Positions 1 through 7,287 are shown, counted from the first letter of the stretch. The stretch: 9,681 nucleotides of DNA from Comamonadaceae bacterium (GCA_021286965.1 JAJTBK010000129.1:1-9681); one strand, 5' to 3'. Translations and numbers: made by a program. The notes: generated from the letters alone by a model not told the origin.

Positions 1-717
1 CGAGGGCGAATTGGTGTTCTGGTACATCACGTCCACACCGCCGTTGATGAGCGACGTGGCAGCCTCGGCCTCCTTGGGCGGGCTGAACCATTCGTTGACC
101 CACACCACCTTGGCCTTGATCGTCGGATCGACGCTCTGCGCACCCAGCACAAAGCTGTTGATGTTGCGCACCACCTCAGGAATCGGCACCGAGGCGACGA
201 CGCCGATGGTCTTGGTCTTGCTCATGCCGCCGGCGACGATGCCCGCCAGGTAGGCGCCTTCAAACGTCTTGGTGTCGTAGGTGGCCACATTGGGCGCCTG
301 CTTGTAGCCGGTGGCGTGCTCGAACTTCACGTCCTTCAGGTCCGCGGCCACCTTCTGCACGAATTCCTGGTAGCCAAAGCTGGTGGCAAAAATCAGCTGC
401 TTGCCCTGGCTGGCCATGTCGCGCAGCACGCGCTCGGCGTCGGCGCTCTCGGGCACGCTCTCGACGAAGGCCGTCTCGATCTGGTCGCCAAATTTCTCCT
501 GGATGGCACGCCGGCCGAGCTCATGCTGGTAGGTCCAGCCACCATCGCCGATCGGGCTGACGTAAACGAAGCCGACCTGGAGCTTGCCAGCGGGCGCCGC
601 CGCTGCGGCCGGTGCAGTGGCGGGCGCCGGCGCCTCTTCTTTCTTGCTACAGCCAGCCAGGGTGGCGAGGGCGAGGGCGGACAGGGCCGCCGTCTGGAGC
701 AGGGTACGTGGGTTCAT
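1..717 (-). CDS. BMP/PnrA-family ABC transporter substrate-binding lipoprotein (3' end outside window)
   Basis: Probable periplasmic, membrane-tethered ligand receptor for the ABC importer encoded just upstream. 239 codons are visible and the frame is still open at the left edge; family members are usually about 350-380 aa, so roughly one third is missing. The N-terminus is a lipoprotein signal peptide with lipobox LAGC (Cys23), followed by an Ala/Pro-rich linker (about 28-43) and then the mature fold starting KLQVGFVYVSPIGDGGW (45-61). That opening and the HELGR element (65-69) are typical of the Bmp family. The family binds nucleosides or other purine-type ligands in several bacteria; the ligand here is inferred, not shown. 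The gene is last in the operon, 24 nt after the second permease stop. No good Shine-Dalgarno precedes this ATG, but it is the only start that gives a proper lipoprotein signal. Confidence 0.93.
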   Translation of the reverse strand, partial: MNPRTLLQTAALSALALATLAGCSKKEEAPAPATAPAAAAAPAGKLQVGFVYVSPIGDGGWTYQHELGRRAIQEKFGDQIETAFVESVPESADAERVLRDMASQGKQLIFATSFGYQEFVQKVAADLKDVKFEHATGYKQAPNVATYDTKTFEGAYLAGIVAGGMSKTKTIGVVASVPIPEVVRNINSFVLGAQSVDPTIKAKVVWVNEWFSPPKEAEAATSLINGGVDVMYQNTNSPS

Positions 718-741
718 GGGATAAGCAAACAACAAGAAAAA

Positions 742-1662
742 TCAATGGCCGGGATGGAAGGGCTGGCCCAGCGAGGCCGGCATGTTCGCACGAATCCAGG
801 CCGGATTGCGCGAGATCAGAACCAGCACCAGGATGGTCGCCAGGTACGGCAGCATGGACAGCAGCTGGCTCGCCAGCTCCACCCCCGTGGCCTGCAGGTG
901 AAACTGCAGCATGGTGACGCCGCCAAACAAATACGCCCCCAGCAGCACACGCGCCGGGCGCCAGGTGGCAAAGGTGGTCAGGGCCAGGGCAATCCAGCCG
1001 CGCCCGGCGACCATGCCCTCGACCCACAGCGGCGTGTACACGGTGGAGACGTAGGCCCCCGCCAGGCCGCACAGCGCACCGCCGGCCACCACCGCCAGCA
1101 GCCGGATGCGCCGCACCGGATAGCCCAGGGCGTGCGCCGCCTGCGGCGACTCGCCGACCGAACGTAATACCAGCCCGGCGCGCGTGTGGTACAGAAAGCC
1201 CACCAGCAGCGCCGCCAGCAGCACCGTGCCGTAGACCAGCGGGTGCAGGCGAAACAGCGCCGGCCCCAGCACCGGAATATCGCCCAGCAGCGGCAGGGCA
1301 AAGCTGGGCGATGTCGGCAGCTTGGCCTGCACGTAGCCCAGGCCGGCAAAGGCGGAAAACCCCACGCCAAAGAGCGACAGTGCCAAGCCGGTGGCGTACT
1401 GGTTGGTGCCCAGCCAGATCACCAGCAGGCCCAGCAGCGCCGCCAGCAGTGCCCCGGCCGCCATGCCGGCGAGCAGCCCCAGGGCGAAGCTGCCGGTGTG
1501 CACCACGGTGGCAAAGCCGGCGACGGCGGCGCACAGCATCATGCCCTCGGCGCCGAGGTTGACGATGCCGGCTTTTTCGTTGATCAACAGGCCCAGCGCC
1601 GCCAGCGCCAGCACCGTGCCGGCGCTGAGCGTGGCGCCCAGCAGCAATGCGTACGATTCCAT
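742..1662 (-). CDS. ABC transporter inner-membrane permease (NupQ/YufQ-like, BPD_transp_2)
   Basis: Second membrane subunit of the importer, 306 aa, almost entirely hydrophobic with about 8-9 likely transmembrane segments. It carries the family landmark NLGAEG (35-40), also present as NIGAEG in the partner permease, a cytoplasmic coupling-loop segment RSVGESPQAA (167-176), and the RGWIALAL element (221-228) typical of this permease family. An in-frame TTG lies one codon upstream at 1665. I chose ATG at 1662 because AAGGAGG sits 7 nt ahead of it, and because the ATG overlaps the preceding permease's TGA by one base (TGATG), a classic translational-coupling junction. It should form a heterodimer with the 1662-2735 product. 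Purine/nucleoside substrate is inferred from the whole cassette. Confidence 0.95.
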   Translation of the reverse strand: MESYALLLGATLSAGTVLALAALGLLINEKAGIVNLGAEGMMLCAAVAGFATVVHTGSFALGLLAGMAAGALLAALLGLLVIWLGTNQYATGLALSLFGVGFSAFAGLGYVQAKLPTSPSFALPLLGDIPVLGPALFRLHPLVYGTVLLAALLVGFLYHTRAGLVLRSVGESPQAAHALGYPVRRIRLLAVVAGGALCGLAGAYVSTVYTPLWVEGMVAGRGWIALALTTFATWRPARVLLGAYLFGGVTMLQFHLQATGVELASQLLSMLPYLATILVLVLISRNPAWIRANMPASLGQPFHPGH

Positions 1663-2735
1663 CAATGCGCCTCCTTGCGCGCAGCCGCCCAGCGCAGGCG
1701 GTAGGCCACCAGGGTGTCGCAGGCCAGCAGCGTGAACAGCAGCAGCCCCTGGAACACGCCCGTGAGGGCCTTGGGCAGCCCCAGGCGCGATTGCGCCAGC
1801 TCACCGCCGATATAAAACATGCTCATCAAGAGCGCCGACAGCACCATGCCCACCGGGTGCAGGCGCCCGACGAAGGCGACGATGATGGCGGCAAAGCCGT
1901 AGCCCGCCGGCACGTAGGGCGTGAGCTGGCCAATGGGCCCGGCCACCTCCAGCGCCCCGGCCAGGCCGGCGGCGCCACCCGAGATCAAGAGCGCCACCCA
2001 GAGCGCGCGGCGCGAGGAAAAGCCCGCATAGCGCGCCGCTGCCGGCGCCAGCCCCCCGACCTGCAGCGCAAAGCCGGCGCGGGTGCGGAACAAGAACACC
2101 CACAGCGCCGCTGCTGCCGCCAGCGCCAGCGGCAGGCCGATGGTGACGCGCGAGCCGGCAAACAGCTTGGGCATCTGCGTCACGCGCTCGAACATCTTGG
2201 TCTGCGGAAAGTTGTAGCCCATCGGGTCCTTCCAGGGCCCGTACACCAGGTAGCTCAGCAGCAGCGTGGCCACGTACACCAGCATCAGGCTGACCAAAAT
2301 TTCGTTGGCGTTGAAGCGGTCGCGCAGCAGCGCCGTGATGCCCGCCCAGGCCATGCCGCCAAGCACCCCGGCGCACAAAATTACCGGCACGATCCAGGGC
2401 CCGGTGCCCTTGTCTGCCAGCAGGGCGACGCCGCCGGCGGCCACAGCGCCGAGGACGAACTGGCCCTCGGCGCCAATGTTCCAGACGTTGGAGCGAAAGC
2501 ACACCGCCAGCCCCAGCGCAATGAGCAGCAGCGGCGTCGCCTTGACGGCCAGCTCGCCCAGGGCATAAGGGGTTTTGATGGGTTCCCAGAAAAACACCTG
2601 CAGGCCGCGCAGCGGGTCTTTGCCCAGCAGCAGGAACAGCGCCACGCCGATCAGTACCGTGATGGCCAGCGCCAGCACTGGCGCACCGTAGGACCACAGG
2701 CGCGAGGGCGCGGGCCGCGCTTCAAGCTTGAACAT
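1662..2735 (-). CDS. ABC transporter inner-membrane permease (NupP/YufP-like, BPD_transp_2)
   Basis: First membrane subunit of the importer, 357 aa. An N-terminal transmembrane helix (about 18-38) is followed by a short periplasmic stretch, then the multi-helix BPD_transp_2 core. Landmarks are NIGAEGQF (86-93), NEILVSLML (144-152) and a cytoplasmic coupling-type loop RAGFALQVGG...AARYAGFS (219-240). Length fits the larger permease of NupOPQ-type systems. The ATG lies inside the 3' end of the ATPase gene (14-nt overlap) and AGGAGG is placed 6 nt upstream, so start choice is firm and translation is probably coupled to the ATPase. The stop overlaps the next permease's start by one base. Confidence 0.95.
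   Translation of the reverse strand: MFKLEARPAPSRLWSYGAPVLALAITVLIGVALFLLLGKDPLRGLQVFFWEPIKTPYALGELAVKATPLLLIALGLAVCFRSNVWNIGAEGQFVLGAVAAGGVALLADKGTGPWIVPVILCAGVLGGMAWAGITALLRDRFNANEILVSLMLVYVATLLLSYLVYGPWKDPMGYNFPQTKMFERVTQMPKLFAGSRVTIGLPLALAAAAALWVFLFRTRAGFALQVGGLAPAAARYAGFSSRRALWVALLISGGAAGLAGALEVAGPIGQLTPYVPAGYGFAAIIVAFVGRLHPVGMVLSALLMSMFYIGGELAQSRLGLPKALTGVFQGLLLFTLLACDTLVAYRLRWAAARKEAH
1670..1676 (-). promoter_or_regulatory. Ribosome binding site deciding the second permease start
   Basis: AAGGAGG on the minus strand, 7 nt before ATG 1662 and only 4 nt before the alternative TTG at 1665. It lies inside the last codons of the preceding permease gene, supporting coupled re-initiation at the TGATG overlap. 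Confidence 0.8.
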
Positions 2736-4332
2736 CGGCCGCCTCCTGCGCTTGCAGCGCGCCCAGGTGCGCCTGCACGTCGGCGTGCCACAGGCCGCTC
2801 ATCCATTCGCCAATGCGCTCGACGCTGGCGTCGGCACGGGGCACGGAAGGCGAGAGGTGGCCCTTGGCCAGCACATACAGGCGGTCACTCATTTCAAACA
2901 ATTCGTCCAATTCTTCACTGAGCACCAGCACCGCGCAGCCCTGGTCACGCAGGGCCAGGATGGCGCCACGGATTTGTGCTGCCGCGCCCACGTCCACGCC
3001 CCAGGTCGGCTGGCTGACGATGAGCAGTTTCGGGCCGGCGTCGATTTCGCGGCCCATGATGAATTTCTGCAAGTTGCCGCCCGAGAGCGACTGCGCCGGC
3101 GCATCCGGCCCGCCGGCCTTGACGCCAAAGCGCTCGATGATGCTGCGCGCCTGCGCCCGCAGCGCGCCCAGGCGAATCCAGCCGCCCGCGCCGAGCGCAT
3201 CCTCGCGCGTGAGCAGCAGGTTGTGCGCCAGCCCCAGGCTGGGCACGGCGCCGCGCCCGAGGCGCTCCTCGGGCACGAAGTGCAGGCCCAGCGCACGCCG
3301 CTGGCCTGCACCCAGGCGCCCGGCAGCGACCATGCCCTGGGGGCCGCGAATTTGCACCATGGCGGGCGCCGCACGCCGGTCCTCGCCCGAGAGGGCGTAC
3401 AGCAGCTCTTTTTGCCCATTGCCCGAGACACCGGCAATGCCCACCACCTCGCCGGCGCAGACCTGCAGCTGCAGGTCGATCAGATCGACGCCAAAGGCAT
3501 CGCCGCGCGCCAGGCTCAGGCCCTGCACGCTGAGCACCGGCGCGCCCGCCTGCGCCGCACGCGGCACATGCACCGGCGGCTCGGCGCCGATCATCAGGCG
3601 CGAGAGCGAGGCGTTGCTCTCCTGGCGCGGGTCGCACACGCCCGTCACCCGGCCGGCGCGCACCACCGTGCAGGCGCTGCACAGGGCGCGGATTTCGTGC
3701 AGCTTGTGGCTGATGTAGAGAATGGAGCAGCCCTCGCGCGCGAGCTGCTGCAGCACGATAAAGAGCTTTTCCACCGCCTGCGGCGTCAGCACCGAAGTCG
3801 GTTCGTCCAGAATCAAAAGGCGCGGGTTGGTCAGCAGGGCGCGGATGATTTCCACACGCTGCATCTCGCCCACCGAGAGCGTGTGCACCGGGCGCAGGGG
3901 GTCGATGTCCAGGCCGTATTCGCTGGCCTTGTCGGCAATGCGGCGCGTGACCTCGGGCAGGCTGTGCGTGCGGTCGAGCCCGAGCCAGACGTTCTCGGCC
4001 ACGGTCAGGGTGTCGAACAGGCTGAAATGCTGAAACACCATGGCGATGCCCAGCGAGCGCGCCTCCTGCGGGTTGCGAATGTGCACGGCGCGGCCATCGA
4101 CGCGCACCTGGCCTTCATCGGGCTTGACGGCGCCGTAGATGATTTTCATCAGCGTCGATTTACCGGCCCCGTTCTCGCCCAGCACGGCGTGAATCTCCCC
4201 GGCGCGCACGGCCAGGTCGATGCCGTCGTTGGCGACCACGGCGGGGTAGCGCTTGGTAATGCCCGTCAACTGCAGGCGCAGCGCCGCTGGCGCCGTTGCA
4301 GCGCCAGCGGCAGGGTGGTCAGAAAAATGCAT
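2722..4332 (-). CDS. Dual-domain ABC transporter ATP-binding protein (NupO/YufO/RbsA-like)
   Basis: Cytoplasmic energy-coupling subunit, 536 aa, two nucleotide-binding domains in tandem. Domain 1 is canonical: Walker A GENGAGKST (52-60), Q-loop Q101, signature LSVGEMQR (152-159), Walker B LLILDEPTS (172-180), H-loop H209. Domain 2 has an intact signature LSGGNLQKF (416-424), but a degenerate Walker A GVSGNGQKE (301-309, Gln in place of the catalytic Lys). Its Walker B is followed by SQPT (440-443), with Gln where the catalytic Glu is expected. This asymmetry is usual for sugar/nucleoside-type dual ATPases and is not decay. First gene of the operon; its last 14 nt contain the start of the first permease. 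There is no strong Shine-Dalgarno before the ATG. A 119-bp gap with hairpins separates it from the upstream diguanylate cyclase gene. Confidence 0.95.
   Translation of the reverse strand: MHFSDHPAAGAATAPAALRLQLTGITKRYPAVVANDGIDLAVRAGEIHAVLGENGAGKSTLMKIIYGAVKPDEGQVRVDGRAVHIRNPQEARSLGIAMVFQHFSLFDTLTVAENVWLGLDRTHSLPEVTRRIADKASEYGLDIDPLRPVHTLSVGEMQRVEIIRALLTNPRLLILDEPTSVLTPQAVEKLFIVLQQLAREGCSILYISHKLHEIRALCSACTVVRAGRVTGVCDPRQESNASLSRLMIGAEPPVHVPRAAQAGAPVLSVQGLSLARGDAFGVDLIDLQLQVCAGEVVGIAGVSGNGQKELLYALSGEDRRAAPAMVQIRGPQGMVAAGRLGAGQRRALGLHFVPEERLGRGAVPSLGLAHNLLLTREDALGAGGWIRLGALRAQARSIIERFGVKAGGPDAPAQSLSGGNLQKFIMGREIDAGPKLLIVSQPTWGVDVGAAAQIRGAILALRDQGCAVLVLSEELDELFEMSDRLYVLAKGHLSPSVPRADASVERIGEWMSGLWHADVQAHLGALQAQEAADVQA
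2742..2747 (-). promoter_or_regulatory. Ribosome binding site of the first permease
   Basis: AGGAGG on the minus strand, 6 nt before ATG 2735 and embedded in the 3' end of the ATPase coding sequence. It fixes the permease start and implies translation near the end of the ATPase message. Confidence 0.8.
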
Positions 4333-4380
4333 GGCGCGGATTGTCTCTCAAAATCGCCAATCCCCAGGATTAAAAAGGGT

Positions 4381-4434
4381 GCTAGCGCTTATTCCATGCG
4401 CGCTAGCAGCTATTATTTTAATAGCTACCAGCAC
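4381..4434 (-). repeat. Comamonadaceae-type intergenic palindrome forming alternative hairpins, possible terminator
   Basis: Hairpin B pairs 4381-4388 with 4400-4407 (gctagcgc/gcgctagc, 8 perfect bp, 11-nt loop). In minus-strand RNA it is followed by ACCC then five U (4380-4372), resembling a weak intrinsic terminator. Hairpin A pairs 4400-4415 with 4419-4434 around a 3-nt loop. The inner 8 bp are perfect, and the three outer mismatches become G-U pairs only in minus-strand RNA, giving a continuous 16-bp stem. A and B share 4400-4407 and cannot form together. The core gctagc/agctatta resembles a palindrome I recall being scattered through Comamonadaceae genomes (from memory, unchecked). It lies between the diguanylate cyclase stop and the ABC operon start and could end the former transcript or modulate read-through. 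Confidence 0.65.
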
Positions 4435-4451
4435 AGGCTTTGGAACCCTTG

Positions 4452-6455
4452 TCAGCCCTGCACCACCCGGTTGCGCCCGGCGCGCTTGGCGCTGCAGCAG
4501 GCCATGTCGGCGGCGTGCAGCAGCTCGGCCACGCTGGCAAAGCCGGCATCCAGACGCACCAAGCCGATGCTGGCACTCAGGGTGAAGCTGCGCCCCTGGT
4601 AGCGCGGCTCCCAGGCCTGCAGCGCCGCGCGCAGCTCCTCGGCCAGGGCCAGGCCGCGTGCGACCGTGCAACCCGGCAGCACGAGGGCAAACTCATCGCC
4701 ACCCAGGCGCGCCGCCCAGCCCAGGGCGCGCACCTGGGTCTGCAGGAAATTGCCCACCTGGCGCAGCAGGTCGTTGCCGGCTTCGTGCCCAGCCTCATCG
4801 TTGATGACGGCAAAGTGATCCAGGTCGAGGAACAGCAGCACCCCGCCTTCTTCTTGTGGCCCGGGCTGTGCCTGGTACTGCGCCAGCAGCGGCTGCAGAC
4901 GCTGCTCCAGCAGTTGGCGGTTGGGCAGCTGCGTCAGCGCATCGTGCCCGGCCTGCCAGTCCTGCTGGCGCTGCGCCTGGCGCTCGGCCGTCATGTCTTC
5001 GAGCAGCCAGAGCGAGCCCGCGCCATCGTGCAAGGCCCCGAGTACGTGGGCCTGCACCCGCACCCAGACGGCGCCACCATCCTGGCGCAGCAGGCACAGC
5101 TCGCCCCGGAAGGCACCATGCGCCTGGAACGCCTGGCCGACCTGGCGCGTCAGGCGCTCATAGTCGGTCACCGAGGCGTGCAACACCCCGACGTGCCGGC
5201 CCTGCAGCGCCTCACGCCGCGCTCCCAGCATCTGGCAGGCCTGGCGGTTGAGCAGCGCCAGGCGCCCGGCACGGGTGATGACGATACCCAGCGGCGCGTG
5301 TTCGAGCACCGCCTGGAACTGGCGCTGCTGCTGCGCCAGCTGCGTGCGCAGGCTGGTGCGTTGTGCGCCCAGCTGGCGCAGCACCTGCACCAGCGCATTC
5401 ACCTCGCCGCGCGCCTGCGGCCAGGGCTCCAGGGTGGCGGGATCGGCCTGCAACAGCTGCGGCGCCCGGTGGCGCAGCAGCGCCAGCGGCTGCGCCAGCC
5501 AGGCCAGCAACAGCAGCAGGCCCAGGGCCAGCAGTAGCAGCCAGGCGGCCACCTGCCCCAGCCAGCCCCCTTGCAGCAGCGGCGCCGGTGCTGGACTCAC
5601 GCGCGCCACCCACCACTGCGGCAGCGGCATTCCGGCCAGGCTGACGAGCAGGCCGGGCGCCTGCCAGTGGCGCACGCCCTCGGTCACTGGCTGCGCCGGG
5701 GTCAGCCAGTGGTCCTGCGCTGCGCCCAGGCCGGGCTCGTCGCGCACATCGCCCAGCAGGCGTGCCGGGTCGGGGTGGGCCAGCAGAGTGCCGTCGCGCG
5801 TGAACACCAGCAACCGGGCCTCGGCCTGCAGCGGCAGCGCCAGGGCCGGCGGCAGCAGGGCCGGCAGGCGCAGGCTGCCGCCGAGGACGGCGAACAGGCT
5901 GCCATCCTCGCGCCGCAGCGGCATGGTCAGCAACAGGCGCGCCTCGCTGCCCGTACCAGCGAGGGGGCCGCTGACCAGGGGTTTGCCATCGGCCAGGGCG
6001 CGGCGCAGGCCGTCGCGCTCGGCCGGCTCCAGGCTGTCGGCCGGCTGCACGCGGCCATGGCGCAGGTAGAGGCTGACCTCACCATGGCTGCGCGCGAGCA
6101 GCAGGCTGTCGAACCAGCGGGCCGCCGGCACACCCTGTTCCAGCCATTGTTGCACCAGCGCCGGCGATTCCAGCAGGGCCGGGGTGATGCCGCTGGCCGC
6201 AAAGGCCAGCAGGCGCTGGTTTTGCTCGATCTTGCCGGCCAGCAGGCGCGCCAGCATTTCCACCTCGGCATCCTGCTGCGCCGTCTGGCGCTGCTGCTGC
6301 CCCGGGCCAAGGGCTCGCACCGCCAGCCAGGCCGTACCGGCGCCGCCGAGCCACAGCGCCAGCACCGCCAGCAGCATCAGCGTCGCCACCAGCGGGCCGG
6401 GAGCCCACCAAAAACCGGTGTGGCCGGGTACAGTGCAGCGGGCGCGCCGCTTCAC
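4452..6455 (-). CDS. Membrane-bound diguanylate cyclase: Cache-like sensor, PAS, GGDEF
   Basis: Predicted to make cyclic di-GMP from two GTP, 667 aa from the chosen start. Order: TM1 (about 18-49), a periplasmic sensor of about 250 residues with Cache-like elements such as GTLLAHPDP (222-230), TM2 (about 300-327), a HAMP-like linker, PAS (about 379-490), GGDEF domain (about 499-667). The catalytic motif is intact (GGDEF, 585-589), preceded by the DALT entry motif (505-508) and LDLDHF (543-548). Oddities: the I-site reads RALG (576-579) rather than RxxD, so allosteric product inhibition is probably lost; the conserved Lys after DHF is Ala549; the usual GHxxGD reads GHEAGN (Asn561). The frame extends upstream to a GTG at 6581, but GTG 6455 has AAGGGG 5 nt ahead and gives a normal N-terminus just before TM1. 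The sensed signal is unknown. No EAL domain. Confidence 0.9.
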   Translation of the reverse strand: MKRRARCTVPGHTGFWWAPGPLVATLMLLAVLALWLGGAGTAWLAVRALGPGQQQRQTAQQDAEVEMLARLLAGKIEQNQRLLAFAASGITPALLESPALVQQWLEQGVPAARWFDSLLLARSHGEVSLYLRHGRVQPADSLEPAERDGLRRALADGKPLVSGPLAGTGSEARLLLTMPLRREDGSLFAVLGGSLRLPALLPPALALPLQAEARLLVFTRDGTLLAHPDPARLLGDVRDEPGLGAAQDHWLTPAQPVTEGVRHWQAPGLLVSLAGMPLPQWWVARVSPAPAPLLQGGWLGQVAAWLLLLALGLLLLLAWLAQPLALLRHRAPQLLQADPATLEPWPQARGEVNALVQVLRQLGAQRTSLRTQLAQQQRQFQAVLEHAPLGIVITRAGRLALLNRQACQMLGARREALQGRHVGVLHASVTDYERLTRQVGQAFQAHGAFRGELCLLRQDGGAVWVRVQAHVLGALHDGAGSLWLLEDMTAERQAQRQQDWQAGHDALTQLPNRQLLEQRLQPLLAQYQAQPGPQEEGGVLLFLDLDHFAVINDEAGHEAGNDLLRQVGNFLQTQVRALGWAARLGGDEFALVLPGCTVARGLALAEELRAALQAWEPRYQGRSFTLSASIGLVRLDAGFASVAELLHAADMACCSAKRAGRNRVVQG

Positions 6456-6614
6456 TGCAGCCCCTTGGGCGTGGCGCGGACAGGAGAGAATGAGGACATG
6501 GCGACACTGCAAGCCAGAATGGTGATGCAGGCCAATATACGCAGCGCCAGCGCCCCAGCCATTGGGGTGCACCCCTGCCACGGGAGGCAGGAAAACCCTG
6601 CCCGCAGGACAGCC
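6456..6614 (-). promoter_or_regulatory. Spacer between regulator and diguanylate cyclase with candidate promoter and palindrome
   Basis: This 159-bp spacer holds a TATATT (minus strand, 6539-6534; 5 of 6 to the -10 consensus) with only a poor -35, giving a predicted start near 6527 and a leader of about 72 nt. A perfect 12-bp palindrome ggggtgcacccc lies at 6564-6575, centred about 42 nt upstream of that start. A GC hairpin (ggcagg 6586-6591 with cctgcc 6597-6602) follows the regulator stop but lacks a U-tract. Promoter assignment is tentative. Confidence 0.3.
6461..6466 (-). promoter_or_regulatory. Ribosome binding site favouring the internal GTG start of the diguanylate cyclase
   Basis: AAGGGG on the minus strand, 5 nt before GTG 6455. 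The upstream in-frame GTG at 6581 has no comparable site and would add a 42-residue extension without recognisable character. Confidence 0.5.
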
Positions 6615-7238
6615 TCAGCCGCCGGCGACGAGCTGCAGCGCGCGCGGCTGGGGCAGGTTCAGGACGTTGCCGGTGCCGGCGATCAAGCCGTGCTCGCGCA
6701 ACTGGCGCAGCACGCGCGAGAAGGTTTCCGGGGCAATGCCCAGTTGCGCCGCAATCATGCGCTTGCGCTGGTGCAGGGTCACGCGCAGCGCGCCGCTACC
6801 GTCGTTTTGCGCATGGCGCAGCAACCACTGGGCGCAGCGTGCCTCGGCATCTTGCGCCAGGCGGCTGACGGCCAGCTCGGTCTGCTGGCAGTAGCCAGCG
6901 GCCATGTCACGCAGCAGGCTTTGCACCGAGTCGGGCAACACAGCAAAGCCGCGCAAAAAAGTCGCACGCGGCACGCTGCGGTAGTGCACCACGCCGTCGG
7001 CCACCATGTCTACGGCGCAGGGCAGATCCAGCAGCGCAGGCGCCGCGTCCAGCCAGGCCGGGCCTTCGACCACGCCCAGCTGGTGGCGCAGCTGCTCGCC
7101 CTCGCGCACGCCGAGCAGCACGCGGCCGCTATCGAGGTGCAAGACCGAGGTCGGACGCTGGTTGCGGGCGCGCAACACGCCACCAGGCGCCGCCACTTCG
7201 GCCTGGGCAGAGGGGTCGAAAGTCGGAGTCAAAAACAT
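6615..7238 (-). CDS. Crp/Fnr-family transcriptional regulator with FNR-type recognition helix
   Basis: DNA-binding regulator, 207 aa, slightly short for the family (about 220-250). An N-terminal beta-roll sensory region (about 1-100) is followed by a dimerisation helix (about 102-142) and a C-terminal winged helix (about 150-200). The helix-turn-helix reads RKRMIAAQLGIAPETFSR (158-175), with the E-x-x-S-R triad (E171, S174, R175) that in Fnr contacts TTGAT half-sites; Crp has Gly at the Ser position. Cys occurs only at 74, 117 and 135, so the N-terminal cluster that holds the oxygen-labile 4Fe-4S centre of Fnr is absent. The cAMP phosphate-binding motif is also not evident. The effector is therefore unknown; DNR/FixK-like behaviour is possible. 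An FNR box lies 36 nt upstream of its ATG. Divergent from the lipoprotein gene; followed by the diguanylate cyclase in the same direction. Confidence 0.9.
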   Translation of the reverse strand: MFLTPTFDPSAQAEVAAPGGVLRARNQRPTSVLHLDSGRVLLGVREGEQLRHQLGVVEGPAWLDAAPALLDLPCAVDMVADGVVHYRSVPRATFLRGFAVLPDSVQSLLRDMAAGYCQQTELAVSRLAQDAEARCAQWLLRHAQNDGSGALRVTLHQRKRMIAAQLGIAPETFSRVLRQLREHGLIAGTGNVLNLPQPRALQLVAGG

Positions 7239-7273
7239 AGCCCGGACTGTGCCGGCCTCTGGGCGGCGCGGTT

Positions 7274-7287
7274 TTGAGGCATATCAA
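7274..7287. promoter_or_regulatory. FNR/ANR/DNR-type operator
   Basis: TTGAGGCATATCAA matches the TTGAT-N4-ATCAA consensus at 9 of 10 specified bases (T to G in one half-site). It sits between the divergent Crp/Fnr-family gene and the lipoprotein gene. Its centre (7280.5) is about 42 nt from the regulator start codon. It is also about 42 nt from a predicted plus-strand transcription start near 7323, the spacing typical of class II FNR activation. Confidence 0.6.

Noticed and set aside
1647..2921. 424-codon plus-strand open frame over the first permease gene
   Set aside because: Low-complexity Arg/Gln/His-rich translation and no motif; it crosses three genes on the other strand.
4333..4451. 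Purine riboswitch ahead of the nucleoside-type ABC operon
   Set aside because: The structure is a simple pair of palindromes; no three-way junction or conserved purine-aptamer loop sequences are visible.
2728..4602. 624-codon open frame on the plus strand, opposite the ATPase gene
   Set aside because: Antisense shadow of a GC-rich gene. Composition is His/Gln/Ala/Arg-rich with no domain, while the minus strand carries canonical ABC motifs.
6586..6602. Hairpin ggcagg/cctgcc after the regulator gene as an intrinsic terminator
   Set aside because: Only 6 bp and no U-tract on the relevant strand.
5571..7277. 568-codon plus-strand open frame across the diguanylate cyclase and regulator genes
   Set aside because: Spans two genes with strong domain evidence on the minus strand; its own translation is Gln/Arg/Ala-rich with no recognisable domain.
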